Origin: Chitinophaga oryziterrae
GTDB lineage: Bacteria > Bacteroidota > Bacteroidia > Chitinophagales > Chitinophagaceae
Length of the DNA: 64,000 nt
Reading direction: 5' to 3'
Assembly: GCF_009758125.1 (NCBI RefSeq)
Contig: NZ_WRXO01000010.1
Span: 186,001-250,000, forward strand
A program made the position numbers and the translations under genes. This document shows positions 42,818 to 51,758 of the stretch, in pieces (position 1 is the stretch's first letter; each line of letters opens with the position of its first letter). The notes under the pieces were generated by a model, which saw nothing but the letters and a program-made list of their open reading frames with translations, did not search any database and was not told the DNA's origin.

Positions 42818-43135
42818 AGTAATTAATTTGAAAACAAGGTTAATCAACTAAGCGGGCAATGGTGGGTGCACCTTTTAATTATAACAGCACTGACAATACG
42901 TGTTTCTTTGCATGGCAATTTTCTATTACCCTACAAATATAGTAGACTTTTAGGTTCTAAACAAAATTTTAGTTTTCCTCTGATAATTGTAAAATTGGGG
43001 AATAACAGTTCTGTGCAGCGTATACAGCTAATTTATAGTCAATTATTAAGTACCTTTGCAGTGCTTCCGCGGGTGGATTTGTTTATTGTTCGACCTCCGG
43101 TAACATAAACAGTAACTAATAAACGCATTAAACAT
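42818..43135. other. Divergent promoter region of the small protein and split metH
   Basis: 318 AT-rich bases. The leftward promoter (42934-42964) serves the small protein. A rightward -7-like box (TACCTTTG, 43051-43058) lies about 78 nt before the Hcy-methyltransferase subunit. I see no cobalamin or SAM riboswitch in this leader by eye. Confidence 0.5.
42934..42964 (-). promoter_or_regulatory. Promoter of the 67-residue protein
   Basis: On the minus strand TTG (42962-42964; TTTG with the next base), 20 nt, then TATATTTG (42934-42941). This is close to the Bacteroidota consensus. Confidence 0.65.
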
Positions 43136-44152
43136 ATGAAATCATTATCCCAGTGCGCAGCAGAGCGCATTTTGATTATTGATGGGGCCATGGGGACCAT
43201 GATCCAGCGCTACAAGCTGGAAGAAGAAGATTACAGAGGGGAACGATTCAAAAACCATCACTCAGATGTGAAAGGTAATAATGACCTGCTCTGTCTTACA
43301 CAACCCCAGATCATCGAAGACATACATAAAGAATACCTGGAGGCAGGGGCGGATATCATTGAAACCAATACCTTCAGCAGTACTACGATTGCCATGGCCG
43401 ATTACGACATGCAGCATCTTGCATTCGAAATGAATGTCGCCGCCGCACGTATCGCCAAAAAAGCAGCCGCTGAATATACCCTTAAAAACCCCGACAAACC
43501 CAGGTTTGTAGCGGGGGCCATAGGGCCCATGAATAAAACATTGTCCCTTTCTCCGGATGTAAACAATCCAGGTTTCCGCTCTGTTTATTTCGATGAAGTG
43601 GTTGCCGCCTATTACGATCAGATAAAAGGACTGCATGAAGGTGGCGTAGATGTTTTGCTCATAGAAACCATCTTCGATACACTCAACAGCAAAGCCGCCA
43701 TTTACGCCATTAAGAAATACTTCCGCGATATTAACCAGCCGGAATTGCCTGTTATGATATCAGGTACCATCACGGATGCATCAGGAAGAACCCTGAGCGG
43801 ACAAACATTGGAAGCTTTTTACATTTCAGTGATGCACATAAAGCCTTTCTCCGTTGGTCTTAACTGCGCATTGGGCGGAGCCCAGATGCGGCCACATATC
43901 GAGGAACTGTCGCAAATAGCCGCATGTAATGTAAGCTGCTACCCCAATGCAGGCTTACCCAATGCCTTCGGTGAATACGATGAGACTCCTGACGAAACAG
44001 CACATATCATAGAAGATTTTGCCAAAGAAGGTTTTGTAAATATTGTAGGCGGTTGTTGTGGTACAACACCAGATCATATCCGCCACATCGCAGAACATGT
44101 AAAATCGCTGAAACCAAGACCGTTGCCGGTACTTGCTACAGAACTTGTGTAA
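43136..44152 (+). CDS. metH: Homocysteine S-methyltransferase subunit of split MetH
   Basis: A 338-residue protein that corresponds to the N-terminal homocysteine-binding module of cobalamin-dependent methionine synthase. Zinc ligands are Cys244 (GLNCALGG) and Cys307 and Cys308 (GGCCGTTPDH). ILIIDGAMGTMIQRY is the usual start. It ends at residue 338, and the rest of MetH is encoded by the next gene, starting 35 nt on. Together the two polypeptides make the full 1250-residue enzyme, a split found in some Bacteroidota. It lies downstream of a -7-like box at 43051. Confidence 0.95.
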   Translation: MKSLSQCAAERILIIDGAMGTMIQRYKLEEEDYRGERFKNHHSDVKGNNDLLCLTQPQIIEDIHKEYLEAGADIIETNTFSSTTIAMADYDMQHLAFEMNVAAARIAKKAAAEYTLKNPDKPRFVAGAIGPMNKTLSLSPDVNNPGFRSVYFDEVVAAYYDQIKGLHEGGVDVLLIETIFDTLNSKAAIYAIKKYFRDINQPELPVMISGTITDASGRTLSGQTLEAFYISVMHIKPFSVGLNCALGGAQMRPHIEELSQIAACNVSCYPNAGLPNAFGEYDETPDETAHIIEDFAKEGFVNIVGGCCGTTPDHIRHIAEHVKSLKPRPLPVLATELV

Positions 44153-44187
44153 AAAGTAACTACTCCTCATAACTACCTCAGCAACAA

Positions 44188-46935
44188 ATGAGCGAAACAT
44201 TAACTACTGAAGATACTTTAAGGGATCAGGACGATAAAAAGGTGATTCAACCTTTCCTGCGCCTGAGTGGACTGGAACCTCTCGTGGTAAGACCGGAAAC
44301 AAACTTTCTCAACATCGGTGAACGTACCAACGTAACCGGTTCTAAAAAGTTTGCCCGTCTTATACGTGAAGGATTATATGAAGAAGCGCTCTCTGTTGCC
44401 CGTCAGCAGGTGGAGAACGGTGCGCAGATCCTGGACGTGAACATGGATGACGCTCTCCTCGATGGAGAAGTTGCCATGACCACCTTCCTCAACTTACTCG
44501 CTTCCGAACCGGATATCTCCAGGATCCCGGTAATGATAGACTCCAGTAAATTCAGCATTATAGAAGCCGGCCTCAAATGCCTTCAGGGTAAATGTATCGT
44601 GAACTCTATCAGTCTTAAAGAAGGTGAAGAGAAGTTCATAGAACATGCCATGATCTGTAAGAGCTTTGGTGCTGCCGTGGTGGTAATGGCCTTTGACGAA
44701 CAGGGACAGGCAGATACTGAAGAGAAAAAAGTGAGCTTCTGCCACCGCGCCTACAAGATCCTTACAGAAAAAGTAGGTTACGATCCACAGGATATCATCT
44801 TCGATCCAAACATATTTGCCATCGCTACCGGTATAGAGGAACATAACAACTACGCAGTAGACTTTATCAATGCTACCCGCAGGATCAAGCAACTGATGCC
44901 CCTCACCAGTATCAGCGGTGGTGTAAGTAATATTTCCTTCTCTTTCCGTGGTAACGACGTTGTGCGCGAAGCCATGCACTCCGCATTCCTGTACCATGCC
45001 ATCAAAGAAGGCATGAACATGGGTATCGTGAATGCAGGGATGCTGCAGATCTACGATGAAATAGAACCTACCCTGCGCGAACTCTGCGATGACGCAATCC
45101 TCAACCGCAGGGAAGACGCCACGGAACGCCTCATCAACTACGCTGAAACCGTAAAGGCCAAAGGCAAAGTGATAGAGAAGGATGAAACCTGGCGCCTCGG
45201 TACAGTGCAGGCAAGACTCAGTCATGCACTGGTAAACGGTATCACAGACTACATTGAAGCAGATACAGAAGAAGCCCGTCAGTTATATCCACGTCCCCTC
45301 GATGTGATCGAAGGGCCGCTGATGGATGGAATGAACATCGTGGGAGATCTCTTCGGTAGTGGTAAGATGTTCCTGCCACAGGTCGTAAAAAGCGCCCGCG
45401 TAATGAAAAAATCGGTAGCGGTACTCACTCCTTTCATCGAAGAAGAGAAGCTGAGATTAGTGGAACAGAATGGCGGTAAAGTGAAGGCTGCGGGTAAAAT
45501 ACTCCTGGCAACCGTAAAAGGAGACGTTCATGATATCGGTAAAAACATCGTAGGTGTAGTGTTAGGCTGCAACGGATACGACATTATAGATATGGGCGTA
45601 ATGGTCCCCGCAGATAAAATCCTGCAAACCGCCCGTCTGGAAAACGTAGACATCATTGGCCTGAGTGGGCTGATCACTCCCAGCCTGGACGAAATGGTAC
45701 ACGTGGCCCGTGAAATGAAACGTCAGAACTTTAACGTTCCCTTGTTAATTGGCGGTGCTACCACTTCCCGTACCCATACCGCTGTGAAAATAGCGCCTGA
45801 ATATGAACATGGCGTAGTACATGTGCTGGATGCTTCCCGTAGCGTAACCGTTACCGGCAGTCTGCTTAACAAAGCGCTTAAAAAGAACTTCCTGGGAGAA
45901 GTAACAACCGAATACGATAAACTCAACGAGAGTTTCAAGAATAAAAAGTCTACCAAACAATTCCTCTCCATCGCTGATGCCCGCAAGAATAAAGCGATCA
46001 CCGACTGGACCGGCTTCGTTCCTGTAAAGCCTAAAGAGCTGGGTGTACAGGTATTCCATGCATATGACCTGGCAGAGATTGCTCAGTATATCGACTGGCA
46101 GCCTTTCTTCATTTCCTGGGAACTGCACGGTAAATTCCCGCAGATCCTGACAGACGAGATCGTAGGTGTAGAAGCTACACGCCTCTACAATGATGCAAAG
46201 GATATGCTCAAACGCATTATCGAAGAGAAATGGCTCACTGCAAACGCAGTAATAGGGCTGTTCCCTGCCAGCAGGACCGCAGACGACACCATCACGGTAG
46301 AATCTCCTAAAGGTGGAAAGGTAAACCTGGAATCTATCAGACAGCAGGTGAAGAAAGCGCCGGGACAACCCAACTACTCCCTCGCCGATTTCATTGCGCC
46401 CGCAGAATCAGGTATCCAGGACTATATGGGAGGCTTTGCCGTAACAACCGGTAATGACATAGAAATATGGCTGGAAAGATTCAAACAGGACCATGATGAT
46501 TATAGCAGCATAATGCTGAAAGCCCTGGCAGACCGCCTGGTAGAAGCATTTGCTGAACTGATGCATGAACGTGTAAGAAAAGAATGGTGGGGATATGCAA
46601 CAGAAGAACATCTCTCCAAGGAAGACCTCATCAAAGAGGAATATCTTGGTATCCGCCCTGCACCAGGTTATCCTGCATGCCCGGAACATACTGAGAAGTA
46701 CAAGCTGTTCGACATGCTGGATGCCACTGAAAACACAGGCATTTCATTAACCGAATCTCTCGCCATGATGCCCGCTTCCAGTGTAAGCGGCTGGTACTTC
46801 GCCAATCCTGCTGCCAAATACTTCGGTATCGGTAAGATCGAAAAAGACCAGGTAATAGACTATGCCGAACGTAAAGGCTGGACTGTGGAAGAGGCGGAGA
46901 AGTGGTTACGCCCGGTGCTGGAATATGATATGTAA
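44188..46935 (+). CDS. metH: Methionine synthase subunit with pterin, B12 and SAM-activation domains
   Basis: A 915-residue protein: methyltetrahydrofolate-binding domain (about 30-300, with NIGERTNVTGSKKFARLI), cobalamin cap (about 320-420), Rossmann-type cobalamin domain (DVHDIG with His448) and the C-terminal activation domain (RPAPGYPACPEH at 823-834, where SAM reacts). Methyl transfer from methyl-THF to homocysteine needs the partner subunit at 43136-44152. It is co-transcribed with it. There is no fused hydrolase or flavodoxin. The domain order is as in E. coli MetH after residue 340. Confidence 0.96.
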   Translation: MSETLTTEDTLRDQDDKKVIQPFLRLSGLEPLVVRPETNFLNIGERTNVTGSKKFARLIREGLYEEALSVARQQVENGAQILDVNMDDALLDGEVAMTTFLNLLASEPDISRIPVMIDSSKFSIIEAGLKCLQGKCIVNSISLKEGEEKFIEHAMICKSFGAAVVVMAFDEQGQADTEEKKVSFCHRAYKILTEKVGYDPQDIIFDPNIFAIATGIEEHNNYAVDFINATRRIKQLMPLTSISGGVSNISFSFRGNDVVREAMHSAFLYHAIKEGMNMGIVNAGMLQIYDEIEPTLRELCDDAILNRREDATERLINYAETVKAKGKVIEKDETWRLGTVQARLSHALVNGITDYIEADTEEARQLYPRPLDVIEGPLMDGMNIVGDLFGSGKMFLPQVVKSARVMKKSVAVLTPFIEEEKLRLVEQNGGKVKAAGKILLATVKGDVHDIGKNIVGVVLGCNGYDIIDMGVMVPADKILQTARLENVDIIGLSGLITPSLDEMVHVAREMKRQNFNVPLLIGGATTSRTHTAVKIAPEYEHGVVHVLDASRSVTVTGSLLNKALKKNFLGEVTTEYDKLNESFKNKKSTKQFLSIADARKNKAITDWTGFVPVKPKELGVQVFHAYDLAEIAQYIDWQPFFISWELHGKFPQILTDEIVGVEATRLYNDAKDMLKRIIEEKWLTANAVIGLFPASRTADDTITVESPKGGKVNLESIRQQVKKAPGQPNYSLADFIAPAESGIQDYMGGFAVTTGNDIEIWLERFKQDHDDYSSIMLKALADRLVEAFAELMHERVRKEWWGYATEEHLSKEDLIKEEYLGIRPAPGYPACPEHTEKYKLFDMLDATENTGISLTESLAMMPASSVSGWYFANPAAKYFGIGKIEKDQVIDYAERKGWTVEEAEKWLRPVLEYDM

Positions 46936-46959
46936 TTCCCACATTATTTAATACTGATC

Positions 46960-47727
46960 ATGAGAATTGTTTCCTATAACGTAAATGGCCTGCGTTCCGC
47001 AATGACCAAAGGTTTTACCGATTGGTTGCGTACAGACCCTGCTGATATCATCTGCCTGCAGGAGATAAAAGCCCATAAAGACAATGTAGATCATCAGCAG
47101 TTCGACGAACTTGGTTACGAACACTACTGGTATCCGGCGCAAAAGAAAGGCTATAGCGGCGTTGCCGTGCTGACTAAAATCAAACCTACCAACGTCCAGT
47201 ATGGAAACGGGTACATGCAGAGCGATGCAGAAGGCCGTGTCATCCGTGTAGACTTCGGAGATGTTACCCTTATCAATACTTATATTCCTTCAGGTACCAG
47301 CGGAGACGAACGTCAGACCTACAAATACCAGTGGCTCGACGAGTTCTACGGCTACCTGGAAGAGTTGAGGAAAACAAAGCCTAATATAATTGTATGTGGC
47401 GATTACAACATCTGTCATAAACCCATTGATATCCACGATCCTGTTGGTAATAAAAATTCTACAGGTTTCCTTCCTGAAGAAAGAGCCTGGATGGATAAAC
47501 TGTTTAATAATGGATTTGTAGATACTTTCCGGCAGTTTCATCCGGAACCGCATCAATACAGCTGGTGGAGCTTTCGTGCAAACGCAAGGGCTAATAATAA
47601 GGGATGGCGCATAGATTACATCAATGTTACAGCTCCTTTACAACCACGTCTGCTGCATGCACAGATATGGCAGGATGTTAAACATTCCGATCACTGCCCC
47701 GTTTTTCTGCAATTAAGTCAACCATGA
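46960..47727 (+). CDS. xth: Exodeoxyribonuclease III
   Basis: A 255-residue AP endonuclease/3'-exonuclease of the EEP family. MRIVSYNVNGLRSAMTKGF is the start, with DIICLQEIKA (catalytic Glu), GDYNICHKPIDIHDP, and SDHCPV (Asp-His) near the end. It cuts abasic sites in base-excision repair. The ATGA overlap with the next gene means the two are coupled. The length is normal. Confidence 0.95.
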   Translation: MRIVSYNVNGLRSAMTKGFTDWLRTDPADIICLQEIKAHKDNVDHQQFDELGYEHYWYPAQKKGYSGVAVLTKIKPTNVQYGNGYMQSDAEGRVIRVDFGDVTLINTYIPSGTSGDERQTYKYQWLDEFYGYLEELRKTKPNIIVCGDYNICHKPIDIHDPVGNKNSTGFLPEERAWMDKLFNNGFVDTFRQFHPEPHQYSWWSFRANARANNKGWRIDYINVTAPLQPRLLHAQIWQDVKHSDHCPVFLQLSQP

Positions 47728-48026
47728 TTATCTATAACGTAACTACTAAAGTAACCAACAATATCAACGAAGAATGGCTCCGGTGGATGAAACAGGAGCA
47801 TATCCCCATGATAATGGCGACTGGCCTTTTCCACGATTTCCGCATCTGCAGATTGCTGGAACAGGATGATCAGGATGGTCCAACCTACTCAATACAGTAC
47901 TTTACTGATACACTGGAAAACTACCAGACTTACCTCTCAGAGCATGCTCCGGCGCTAAATCAAACGTCGTATCTGCTCTTCGGAAGCCAGTTTGTATCAT
48001 TCAGAACTGTGATGCAGGTAGTATAA
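47724..48026 (+). CDS. DUF4286 family protein
   Basis: A 100-residue soluble protein with the N-terminal MIIYNVTTKVTNNINEEWLRWMKQEHIP that marks the DUF4286 family, found in many Bacteroidota. A ferredoxin-like fold is expected; function unknown. The start overlaps the stop of xth by 4 nt, so it is translated with it. Whether it aids repair is open. Confidence 0.85.
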   Translation: MIIYNVTTKVTNNINEEWLRWMKQEHIPMIMATGLFHDFRICRLLEQDDQDGPTYSIQYFTDTLENYQTYLSEHAPALNQTSYLLFGSQFVSFRTVMQVV

Positions 48027-48334
48027 CTACCTAAACTTATCCACAGGAAATCCACTGTTTATAAGGGGTTTAGACTTTGGTACAATACTTGGATACATAC
48101 AGCGTTTATTATAATTACCATGGCAAACACTCTATAGTGGCCGATTTCAGAATGCGACAGGGTAATACCCTACGTTACCATGACAATGGTGAATCTTCTG
48201 GAACCGTTACCTGTAGGCGTTTTCAGCCGATAGTTTTTTGTTTAAAAATAATTCAAAAAATTTGGTAATCTGATAAAACGCGCTATATTTGCTCACATCA
48301 AACATTTTAATTAACTAGTTAAATCTTACTAGCT
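48027..48334. other. Intergenic region before the HU gene
   Basis: 308 bases. It holds the HU promoter at 48262-48291. The rest is AT-rich and has no convincing gene; a frame of 63 codons (48077-48268) lacks any family features and runs into the promoter. Confidence 0.55.
48262..48291 (+). promoter_or_regulatory. Promoter of the HU gene
   Basis: TTG (48262-48264), exactly 19 nt, then TATATTTG (48284-48291). This matches the best-known Bacteroidota consensus. Transcription should start near 48298, 37 nt before the ATG. Confidence 0.85.
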
Positions 48335-48604
48335 ATGAACAAAGCCGAATTAATCGACAAGCTGGCAAAAGACGCCGCGATCACTAAAACCCAGGCTAAT
48401 GAAGCCCTGGATTCTTTTACTAAAGCTGTTGCTGATACCTTGAAGAAAGGTGGAAAAGTAACTTTAGTAGGTTTTGGAACTTTCTCTGTTTCTAAACGTG
48501 CTGCACGTAACGGTAGAAACCCACAGACTGGTCAGATCATCAAGATCAAGGCTAAGAAAGTTGCTAAATTCAAAGCTGGTAAGGCTCTGTCCGACAAGCT
48601 TTAG
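48335..48604 (+). CDS. hup: HU family DNA-binding protein
   Basis: An 89-residue protein that binds and bends DNA and compacts the nucleoid. MNKAELIDKLAKDAAITKTQANEAL and the beta-arm with RNGRNPQTGQIIKIKAKK are typical, including the Pro at the arm tip. It has its own strong promoter and terminator. Confidence 0.96.
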   Translation: MNKAELIDKLAKDAAITKTQANEALDSFTKAVADTLKKGGKVTLVGFGTFSVSKRAARNGRNPQTGQIIKIKAKKVAKFKAGKALSDKL

Positions 48605-48624
48605 TCTGTTAGCTTAACTTATTC

Positions 48625-48659
48625 AAGCAAGGAACACTTCTGTTTCTTGCTTTTTTTTT
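48625..48659 (+). terminator. Terminator of the HU gene
   Basis: A 12-bp stem (48625-48636 with 48641-48652; loop CTTC; one wobble) has a T run to 48659, the strongest in the window. Confidence 0.92.
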
Positions 48660-48724
48660 GCCCGTATACAGGCGGAGAGTAGTATGAATTAAGCGAATTA
48701 GCGTAATTTGCGTGAAATTAGCGG

Positions 48725-48745
48725 ACTTACGTCCCTATAGTATTA
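48725..48745 (+). repeat. ACTTACGTCCCT motif, copy A
   Basis: A 21-base stretch beginning ACTTACGTCCCT and ending GTATTA before the THX gene. It agrees in 18 positions with 60236-60256 before ricT. Confidence 0.6.
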
Positions 48746-48767
48746 AACGTCAACAAAACTATTAACA

Positions 48768-48896
48768 ATGGGTAGAGGTGATATCAAAACCAAAAAAGGT
48801 AAGATTTTCAGTGGTTCTTTCGGCAAGTCAAGACCTGCCAAACCAGCTAAGGCTGCCGCTGAAAAGAAAGCTGCCGCTGCTGCAAAGCAAGCTTAA
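48768..48896 (+). CDS. 30S ribosomal protein THX-like
   Basis: A 42-residue basic protein too small for most ORF callers. It starts MGRGDIKTKKGKIFSGSFGK, the hallmark of bacterial THX (bS-Thx), a short peptide bound in the 30S head. The C-terminal tail has runs of Ala and Lys, longer than the 26-residue Thermus form. The start is the only ATG that preserves the motif. It lies downstream of HU but past its terminator. The pdxH gene converges on it across a hairpin. Confidence 0.85.
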   Translation: MGRGDIKTKKGKIFSGSFGKSRPAKPAKAAAEKKAAAAAKQA

Positions 48897-48905
48897 AACA
48901 TTTTG

Positions 48906-48940
48906 AATGATCAATTACTGATGACCAGTAATTGATCATT
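48906..48940. terminator. Long hairpin between THX and pdxH
   Basis: A perfect 15-bp stem (48906-48920 with 48926-48940) has a 5-nt loop and no T run. It shares the 11-mer AATGATCAATT with the hairpin between rpsB and tsf. Confidence 0.6.
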
Positions 48941-48951
48941 CGTAATTATTA

Positions 48952-49596
48952 TCAGGGAGCGAGACGCTCAATCTTCCAGCTATTCCCTTCCCGACTGTAC
49001 AATAAACGATCATGCAGGCGATTACTACGTCCCTGCCAGAACTCCATCTTCACGGGCTTTACAACATAACCACCCCAATACGCAGGACGCTCCGGTTCTA
49101 CCAACACATATTTCTCCGCCAGTATCTGCACCTGTTCTTCCAGGAAATTTCTGTGTGGAACTACTTTACTCTGAGGAGAAACGATCGCACTCAATCGGCT
49201 ACCGGCCGGCCGGCTGTTATAATATTCATTACTCATCTCAGCAGATACCTTACTAACTACACCGTCTATACGCACCTGTCTTTCCAGCTCACGCCAGAAG
49301 AACAACAACGATACATTCGGGTTAGCTGCCATTTCCTGCCCCTTACGGCTTTCGTAATTGGTAAAAAACACAAAACCATCTGCATCAAAACTCTTCAGCA
49401 GCACAATACGCGCAGACGGATATCCATCCGGAGTACTGGTTGCCAGCGTCATGGCATTGGGTTCATCCACTTCACTGGTGGTAGCTTGTTTCCACCAGCG
49501 ATCAAACTGTTCTAGTGGTTCCGGAGCAACATCATGCTCATCCAGGGAGGCCAGGCGGTAATCTTTACGCAGGTCTGCAACTTGTTTATTCAACAT
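48952..49596 (-). CDS. pdxH: Pyridoxamine 5'-phosphate oxidase
   Basis: A 214-residue FMN enzyme that makes pyridoxal phosphate from PMP or PNP. MLNKQVADLRKDYRL at 49596 is the usual start; the frame begins 19 codons earlier without conserved sequence. FMN and substrate residues lie in YPSARIVLLKSF, NYESRKGQEM and the C-terminal QGRSNRLHDR. The length is normal. A -7-like box (TATCTTTG, minus strand) is at 49619-49626. Confidence 0.95.
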   Translation of the reverse strand: MLNKQVADLRKDYRLASLDEHDVAPEPLEQFDRWWKQATTSEVDEPNAMTLATSTPDGYPSARIVLLKSFDADGFVFFTNYESRKGQEMAANPNVSLLFFWRELERQVRIDGVVSKVSAEMSNEYYNSRPAGSRLSAIVSPQSKVVPHRNFLEEQVQILAEKYVLVEPERPAYWGGYVVKPVKMEFWQGRSNRLHDRLLYSREGNSWKIERLAP

Positions 49597-49738
49597 GGGC
49601 CTATAATTTTCTGTTCCGCAAAGATAGTAGATGCAATGCAATTCTGCCGGCATGTCCCCCCTTCCTGAATATGATATTCGACGCCCTGTAACATGATTAT
49701 CATCATATTCAAATATTAATATTTAGTACTTTTATAAC

Positions 49739-50821
49739 ATGAGAACTATCCTTTTTGCTATTACCTGTTGCGTCTTTATGTCCTGTGGCAGGCAAACCAA
49801 ACATCATAACTCAGTAACGTTACCAAACTTTACCACCACGCCTTATTACTATGTACACCTAAAAGGTAAACTCGGTGACCAGGCAGTAACAATGGACCTG
49901 CTAAAATCCGGGCCCTGGATGTACAAGGGGTTTTATACCTACGACGGAATAGGAGAACCTATAACAATATGGGGAAGTCTTAATAACAACGGATACATTG
50001 TGCTGAATGAAAACACGGACCGGGATGATGAAAGGTTCTTTACAGGGCAGCTTGATAGCACTGGCACTTTTAAGGGCATTTGGCGGGGCAATAAAACGTC
50101 CCATCCATTTACCTTAAAGCCCGATTTTGACGACGCTATAGGGCTGGATGTGTATTATGCAGCCGATTCCGTAAAGTTGCTGCCAAACAATCCGGCTACA
50201 CCGACAGGTGAGGCCAGTAACTGCATCTTATGGCCAACGGCATCAACGGAAGAACCTTTGGCAGACTTTATAAGGAGAAGCTTTGCAGACGGTAAACAGG
50301 TCAATAACGTAAGGCAGTTTATAAAAAGAGATATCGATTCCTTCCTCCTTACCTATAAAACAGGTGCAGCAGACATGGATACAACGGACGGCATTCCGGC
50401 TACCGCTAACTGGTCTGCAGATGCCGATATGAAAGTAGTCTGGAATCACTACCCGATCCTGTCTGTTGAATATTTCAATTACGAATATACGGGAGGGGCA
50501 CATGGTAATTACGGAGCCTGGTACCAGGTACTTGATCTGGAAAAAAAGAAGATCCTCAAACCAGAAGATATTTTCAAACCGGAATATAAAACAGCGCTGG
50601 TCCCGGAACTGGCAAAGTCGTTCCGTAAGGCTTTTAAGATGCAGGAAGATGATTCGATAGAGAGCATGTTGTTGCAGAAAGATATCAAACCTAATGACAA
50701 CTTTTATCTCACAGACAAAGGCGTTGCATTCAGCTATACACCATACGAGATAGGCCCTTATGCACTCGGACAGGTCACATTGTTCATCCCTTTTAAGGAC
50801 ATCAAATCGTTATTGAAATAG
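49739..50821 (+). CDS. DUF3298/RsiV-like lipoprotein
   Basis: A 360-residue exported protein with a signal and lipobox (VFMSC, Cys16). The C-terminal half has a DUF3298-type domain, with YTGGAHGNYGAW and LKPEDIFKPEY, as in RsiV-like proteins and various Bacteroidota lipoproteins. DUF3298 in B. subtilis RsiV binds lysozyme, but this protein lacks an anti-sigma region. A role in sensing or inhibiting muramidases is a guess. It ends in a terminator shared with pyrH. Confidence 0.8.
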   Translation: MRTILFAITCCVFMSCGRQTKHHNSVTLPNFTTTPYYYVHLKGKLGDQAVTMDLLKSGPWMYKGFYTYDGIGEPITIWGSLNNNGYIVLNENTDRDDERFFTGQLDSTGTFKGIWRGNKTSHPFTLKPDFDDAIGLDVYYAADSVKLLPNNPATPTGEASNCILWPTASTEEPLADFIRRSFADGKQVNNVRQFIKRDIDSFLLTYKTGAADMDTTDGIPATANWSADADMKVVWNHYPILSVEYFNYEYTGGAHGNYGAWYQVLDLEKKKILKPEDIFKPEYKTALVPELAKSFRKAFKMQEDDSIESMLLQKDIKPNDNFYLTDKGVAFSYTPYEIGPYALGQVTLFIPFKDIKSLLK

Positions 50822-50825
50822 GCAT

Positions 50826-50860
50826 AAAAAAAGCGGAATACAAAGTATTCCGCTTTTTTT
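50826..50860. terminator. Bidirectional terminator between the DUF3298 gene and pyrH
   Basis: A 16-bp stem (core AAGCGGAATAC/GTATTCCGCTT) has A and T runs on both sides and a 3-nt loop. It serves both convergent genes. Confidence 0.92.
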
Positions 50861-50883
50861 ATATCAATGATTTAACGTAAAGT

Positions 50884-51597
50884 TCAGCCGGTTACTAACG
50901 TACCCACATTTTTACCCATGATCACCTGTAACAGGTTACCTACTCTGTTCATATCGAACACGATGATAGGCAGTTTATTCTCCTGACAAAGCGTAAACGC
51001 TGTCATGTCCATTACGTTTAAAGACTTCTGGTATACTTCGGAGAAAGAGATCGTTTCATAACGGGTAGCGGTAGGGTCCTTTTCAGGATCTGCCGTATAA
51101 ATACCGTCTACACGGGTTCCTTTCAGAATCACATCTGCCTGTATTTCTATGGCACGCAGAGAAGCGGCGGTGTCTGTAGTGAAATACGGGTTACCGGTAC
51201 CGGCTCCGAATATTACCACACGGCCTTTCTCCAGGTGACGGATGGCACGGCGACGGATATAAGGTTCAGCGATCTGCTCCATTTTGATAGCAGATTGCAG
51301 ACGGGTATACAACCCAGCCTTTTCCAACCCGCTTTGCATAGCCATACCGTTGATTACCGTTGCAAGCATCCCCATGTAATCTCCCTGTGCTCTTTCAATA
51401 CCGGTTTCTGCTTCATTCATTCCCCGGTAAATGTTCCCGCCACCAATTACGATGGCTACCTGAACACCCAGGTCTGTTGCAGCTTTGATATCGTATGCAT
51501 ACTGCGAGATCACTTTGTGATCGATACCATAATTACCATCTCCCATCAGGGATTCCCCACTCAGTTTGAGTAAAATACGTTTATACTTTGGCAACAT
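50884..51597 (-). CDS. pyrH: Uridylate kinase
   Basis: A 237-residue amino-acid-kinase-fold enzyme that makes UDP from UMP. KRILLKLSGESLMG is the start; VAIVIGGGNIYRGMN and VIFGAGTGNPYFTTDTAA are nucleotide-binding regions. It is the last gene of the leftward operon rplM-rpsI-rpsB-tsf-pyrH, though a hairpin lies between tsf and pyrH. In E. coli it also follows tsf. Length is normal. Confidence 0.97.
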   Translation of the reverse strand: MLPKYKRILLKLSGESLMGDGNYGIDHKVISQYAYDIKAATDLGVQVAIVIGGGNIYRGMNEAETGIERAQGDYMGMLATVINGMAMQSGLEKAGLYTRLQSAIKMEQIAEPYIRRRAIRHLEKGRVVIFGAGTGNPYFTTDTAASLRAIEIQADVILKGTRVDGIYTADPEKDPTATRYETISFSEVYQKSLNVMDMTAFTLCQENKLPIIVFDMNRVGNLLQVIMGKNVGTLVTG

Positions 51598-51714
51598 GAT
51601 TATTGAAAAATGATATTGAGATTGTAGTTAGAGAATAGATTACTGGGCCCGAAGATACAAAAAATGCCGAACGCTTCGTGCTTAATACAAGCCGCTCCGT
51701 ATAGGCACAAAAAA

Positions 51715-51740
51715 AAGGAGAGAACTAAATGTCTCTCCTT
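51715..51740 (-). terminator. Hairpin between tsf and pyrH
   Basis: A 9-bp stem (AAGGAGAGA/TCTCTCCTT), 8-nt loop, followed on the minus strand by a run of T. It could partly stop the operon before pyrH. Confidence 0.7.
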
Positions 51741-51758
51741 TTCTTACAGGTAAGTGAA

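Noticed and set aside
42621..42851. 76-codon plus-strand frame overlapping the small promoter-backed protein
   Set aside because: It has eight Cys, no family features and no promoter; the minus-strand frame has one and a better composition.
42818..43135. Cobalamin or SAM riboswitch before metH
   Set aside because: I saw no conserved core of either class by eye. A covariance search would be decisive.
44152..44188. Frameshift joining the two metH genes
   Set aside because: The first subunit has a stop followed by a spacer and the second a fresh ATG with an N-terminal extension. The split is a real gene boundary.
48077..48268. 63-codon frame before the HU gene
   Set aside because: No family features or RBS, and it overlaps the HU promoter. 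It is probably random.
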